Source of the DNA: an uncultured bacterium
GTDB taxonomy: Bacteria; Planctomycetota; UBA1135; UBA2386
Reading direction: 5' to 3'
DNA: 6,787 bases
Assembly (NCBI GenBank): GCA_938003515.1
Contig: CALKYL010000022.1
Coordinates: 1 to 6,787 of the forward strand
Under the pieces are notes generated by a model. That model was not told the origin of the DNA. It saw only the letters and a list, made by a program, of their open reading frames with translations, and did no database searches. Both the position numbers and the translations under genes were made by a program. Positions 5,843 to 6,787 of the stretch are shown one piece after another; the stretch's first letter is position 1; every line of letters begins with the position of its first letter.

Positions 5843-6616
5843 ATGGCCGAGCTTCCGCGCATGCCCTCGCCCGTCGCGTCCGAGCCCGGCCGCTTCGCCC
5901 GCGGCCGCCGCGTGCTGCGCGACCTCGGCCCGGCCGCGCCGCTGTTCGCGCTCGCCGTGGTCGGCCCGGTCGTCGGGGCGCTGGTGCTGGCGGCCACTTC
6001 GGCGACGTGGCTGACGTGGTTCGACGCCGACGTCGGCTCGGCCGTCGCCTTCTGGCTCGTCGGCGCGCTGCTGGCGGCCGGGTGCCTGCTGCCGACGCAC
6101 GCCACGTCGCTGTGCGCCGGCTACCTGTTCGGCGAAGGGCTCGGGTCGCTGCTCGCCTGGCTCGTCGTGCTGCTGGCGGCCGCCGTCGGCTTCGCGGTGT
6201 GGCATCGGCTGGTCGGCTCGCGCGCGGTGCAGGCGATCGCCGGCTCGGAGCGCGCGCTGCGCGTGCACCAGGCGCTGCTCGGCCGCGGCTTCTGGCGCAC
6301 GACCTGGCTGATCGGGCTGCTGCGGCTGTCGCCGGTGCTGCCGTTCGCGGCGACCAACCTCCTGATGGCGGCGTTCGGCGTGCGCCCGGCGGCGTTCCTC
6401 GCGGCGACGGTCGTCGGCATCACGCCGCGCGCGGTCGGCGTCGCGTTCGTCGGCGCCCAGCTGTCGGAGCTCGACTGGCGCGCCGGCGGCGACGCGTGGT
6501 CGACGGCGCTCGCGATCGGCGCCACGATCGTCGCCGTGCTCGTCGTCGGCCGGATCGCGCGCGCGGCGCTGCGGCGCGAGGTCACGGGGCTCGGCCCCGG
6601 GGTGCCCGCGCCGTGA
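5843..6616 (+). CDS. VTT-domain (TVP38/TMEM64, DedA-like) integral membrane protein
   Basis: From the chosen ATG the protein has 257 residues. After a polar N-terminus come hydrophobic segments near 32-52, 65-81, 102-120, 153-172, 183-205 and 219-237. The VTT (SNARE-associated/DedA) hallmarks are visible: LLPTHATSLCAGYLFGEGLG (82-101), the entry loop with the family's (L)P...AGxLFG...G pattern, and RLSPVLPFAATNLLMAAFGV (161-180), the family's RxSPxxPF-N motif, followed by FLAATVVGITPRAV (185-198). Family members are inner-membrane proteins linked to lipid scrambling or undecaprenyl-phosphate recycling in some cases; the substrate here is unknown. An ATG at 5771 is in frame, but it would leave only 5 bp to the divergent start at 5765 and add an Arg/Pro-rich, unconserved-looking tail, so 5843 is preferred; 5861 is also possible. 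The stop overlaps the next start by GTGA. Confidence 0.85.
   Translation: MAELPRMPSPVASEPGRFARGRRVLRDLGPAAPLFALAVVGPVVGALVLAATSATWLTWFDADVGSAVAFWLVGALLAAGCLLPTHATSLCAGYLFGEGLGSLLAWLVVLLAAAVGFAVWHRLVGSRAVQAIAGSERALRVHQALLGRGFWRTTWLIGLLRLSPVLPFAATNLLMAAFGVRPAAFLAATVVGITPRAVGVAFVGAQLSELDWRAGGDAWSTALAIGATIVAVLVVGRIARAALRREVTGLGPGVPAP
6586..6598 (+). other. Small GC hairpin next to the acpH start
   Basis: GGGGC-TCG-GCCCC forms a 5-bp stem with a 3-base loop inside the end of the upstream coding region, 14 bp before the acpH GTG. The following GGGG (6599-6602), about 10 bp before the GTG, can pair with the same CCCC (6595-6598) in the palindrome CCCCGGGG, so two structures are mutually exclusive and one leaves the G-run free as a possible weak ribosome site. 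The pairing is seen; any regulatory role is speculative. Confidence 0.2.
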
Positions 6617-6787
6617 ACTGGCTCGCGCACCTGCGGCTGGCGGTCGAAGCGCCGCCGCTCGTGCGCCTCGGCAACCTCGCCGGCGACTTCGTGCGCGGCG
6701 TCGATCCCGGATCGCTGCACCCGGAGCTCCGCCGCGGCATCGCGATGCACCGCGCGGTCGACGGCTTCGTCGACGCGCACCCGGTCG
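6613..6787 (+). CDS. acpH: Acyl-carrier-protein phosphodiesterase, N-terminal 58 residues (3' partial)
   Basis: A GTG at 6613 opens a frame that stays open to the window edge. It encodes MNWLAHLRLA (1-10), GNLAGDFVRGV (20-30) and IAMHRAVDGFVDAHP (43-57). These match the start of AcpH (MNFLAHL..., GNLLADFVRG, and an HR-x-x-D...D pattern), with the expected metal-ligand candidates H6, D25, H46, D50 and D54 present. AcpH is a cytoplasmic metal-dependent enzyme that removes the 4'-phosphopantetheine arm from holo-ACP. The GTG overlaps the stop of the VTT gene as GTGA, so translational coupling is likely, which supports the non-ATG start. The remaining two thirds of the protein lie beyond the window. 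Confidence in the family is high for so short a fragment because several conserved blocks occur at the right spacing. Confidence 0.85.
   Translation, partial: MNWLAHLRLAVEAPPLVRLGNLAGDFVRGVDPGSLHPELRRGIAMHRAVDGFVDAHPV

Noticed and set aside
5375..6268. Minus-strand open frames spanning the lipoprotein start and the VTT gene
   Set aside because: The translation is a low-complexity mix of Arg, Gln, Ala and Pro, and the region is better explained by the lipoprotein and VTT-family genes.
1..6787. tRNA, rRNA, CRISPR array, insertion sequence or attachment site
   Set aside because: I saw no cloverleaf-like sequence, rRNA signature, regularly spaced repeats, transposase or long terminal inverted repeats. 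The intergenic gaps (22-77 bp) are too small for most of these.

Overview
The window is ordinary, dense chromosomal sequence from a bacterium with very high G+C (about 70% or more by eye; codon third positions are almost all G or C). Gene content suggests Planctomycetota or a similar high-GC, Gram-negative-type phylum. The valyl-tRNA synthetase is unusually long (1100 residues) with insertions that, from memory and unchecked, resemble those of planctomycetes. A Tat-exported glycosylasparaginase of the type common in planctomycetes and acidobacteria is present, and there is a lipobox lipoprotein. Shine-Dalgarno sequences are mostly weak or absent. The phylum call is moderate to low in confidence; sequence similarity searches would settle it.

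Layout. (1) 1-742, +: the C-terminal part of a polytopic membrane protein resembling the end of family-39-type (PMT/ArnT-like) glycosyltransferases, cut by the window edge. (2) 771-1811, +: a Tat-exported N4-(beta-N-acetylglucosaminyl)-L-asparaginase. (3) 1834-5136, -: valS, convergent with (2) across 22 bp that can form a GC-rich hairpin. (4) 5181-5765, -: a lipoprotein with an ATP10-like thioredoxin fold and no redox cysteines, 44 bp upstream of valS on the same strand; this gap holds a perfect 9-bp inverted repeat. (5) 5843-6616, +: a VTT/TVP38-DedA-type membrane protein, divergent from (4). (6) 6613-6787, +: the N-terminus of an acyl-carrier-protein phosphodiesterase (acpH), overlapping (5) by the four bases GTGA and cut by the right edge. 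All gaps between genes are under 80 bp.

How the genes work together: little can be said. Genes 1 and 2 both plausibly act on glycans or glycoproteins at or beyond the inner membrane. Gene 4 and valS may be co-transcribed. Genes 5 and 6 are translationally coupled and both touch lipid/envelope biology. I see no mobile element, CRISPR array, tRNA, rRNA, phage gene or defence system, and no clear undescribed multi-gene system. The points most worth a second look are a cluster of non-preferred codons inside valS, the valS insertions, the inverted repeat over the valS start region, and the ATP10-like lipoprotein.
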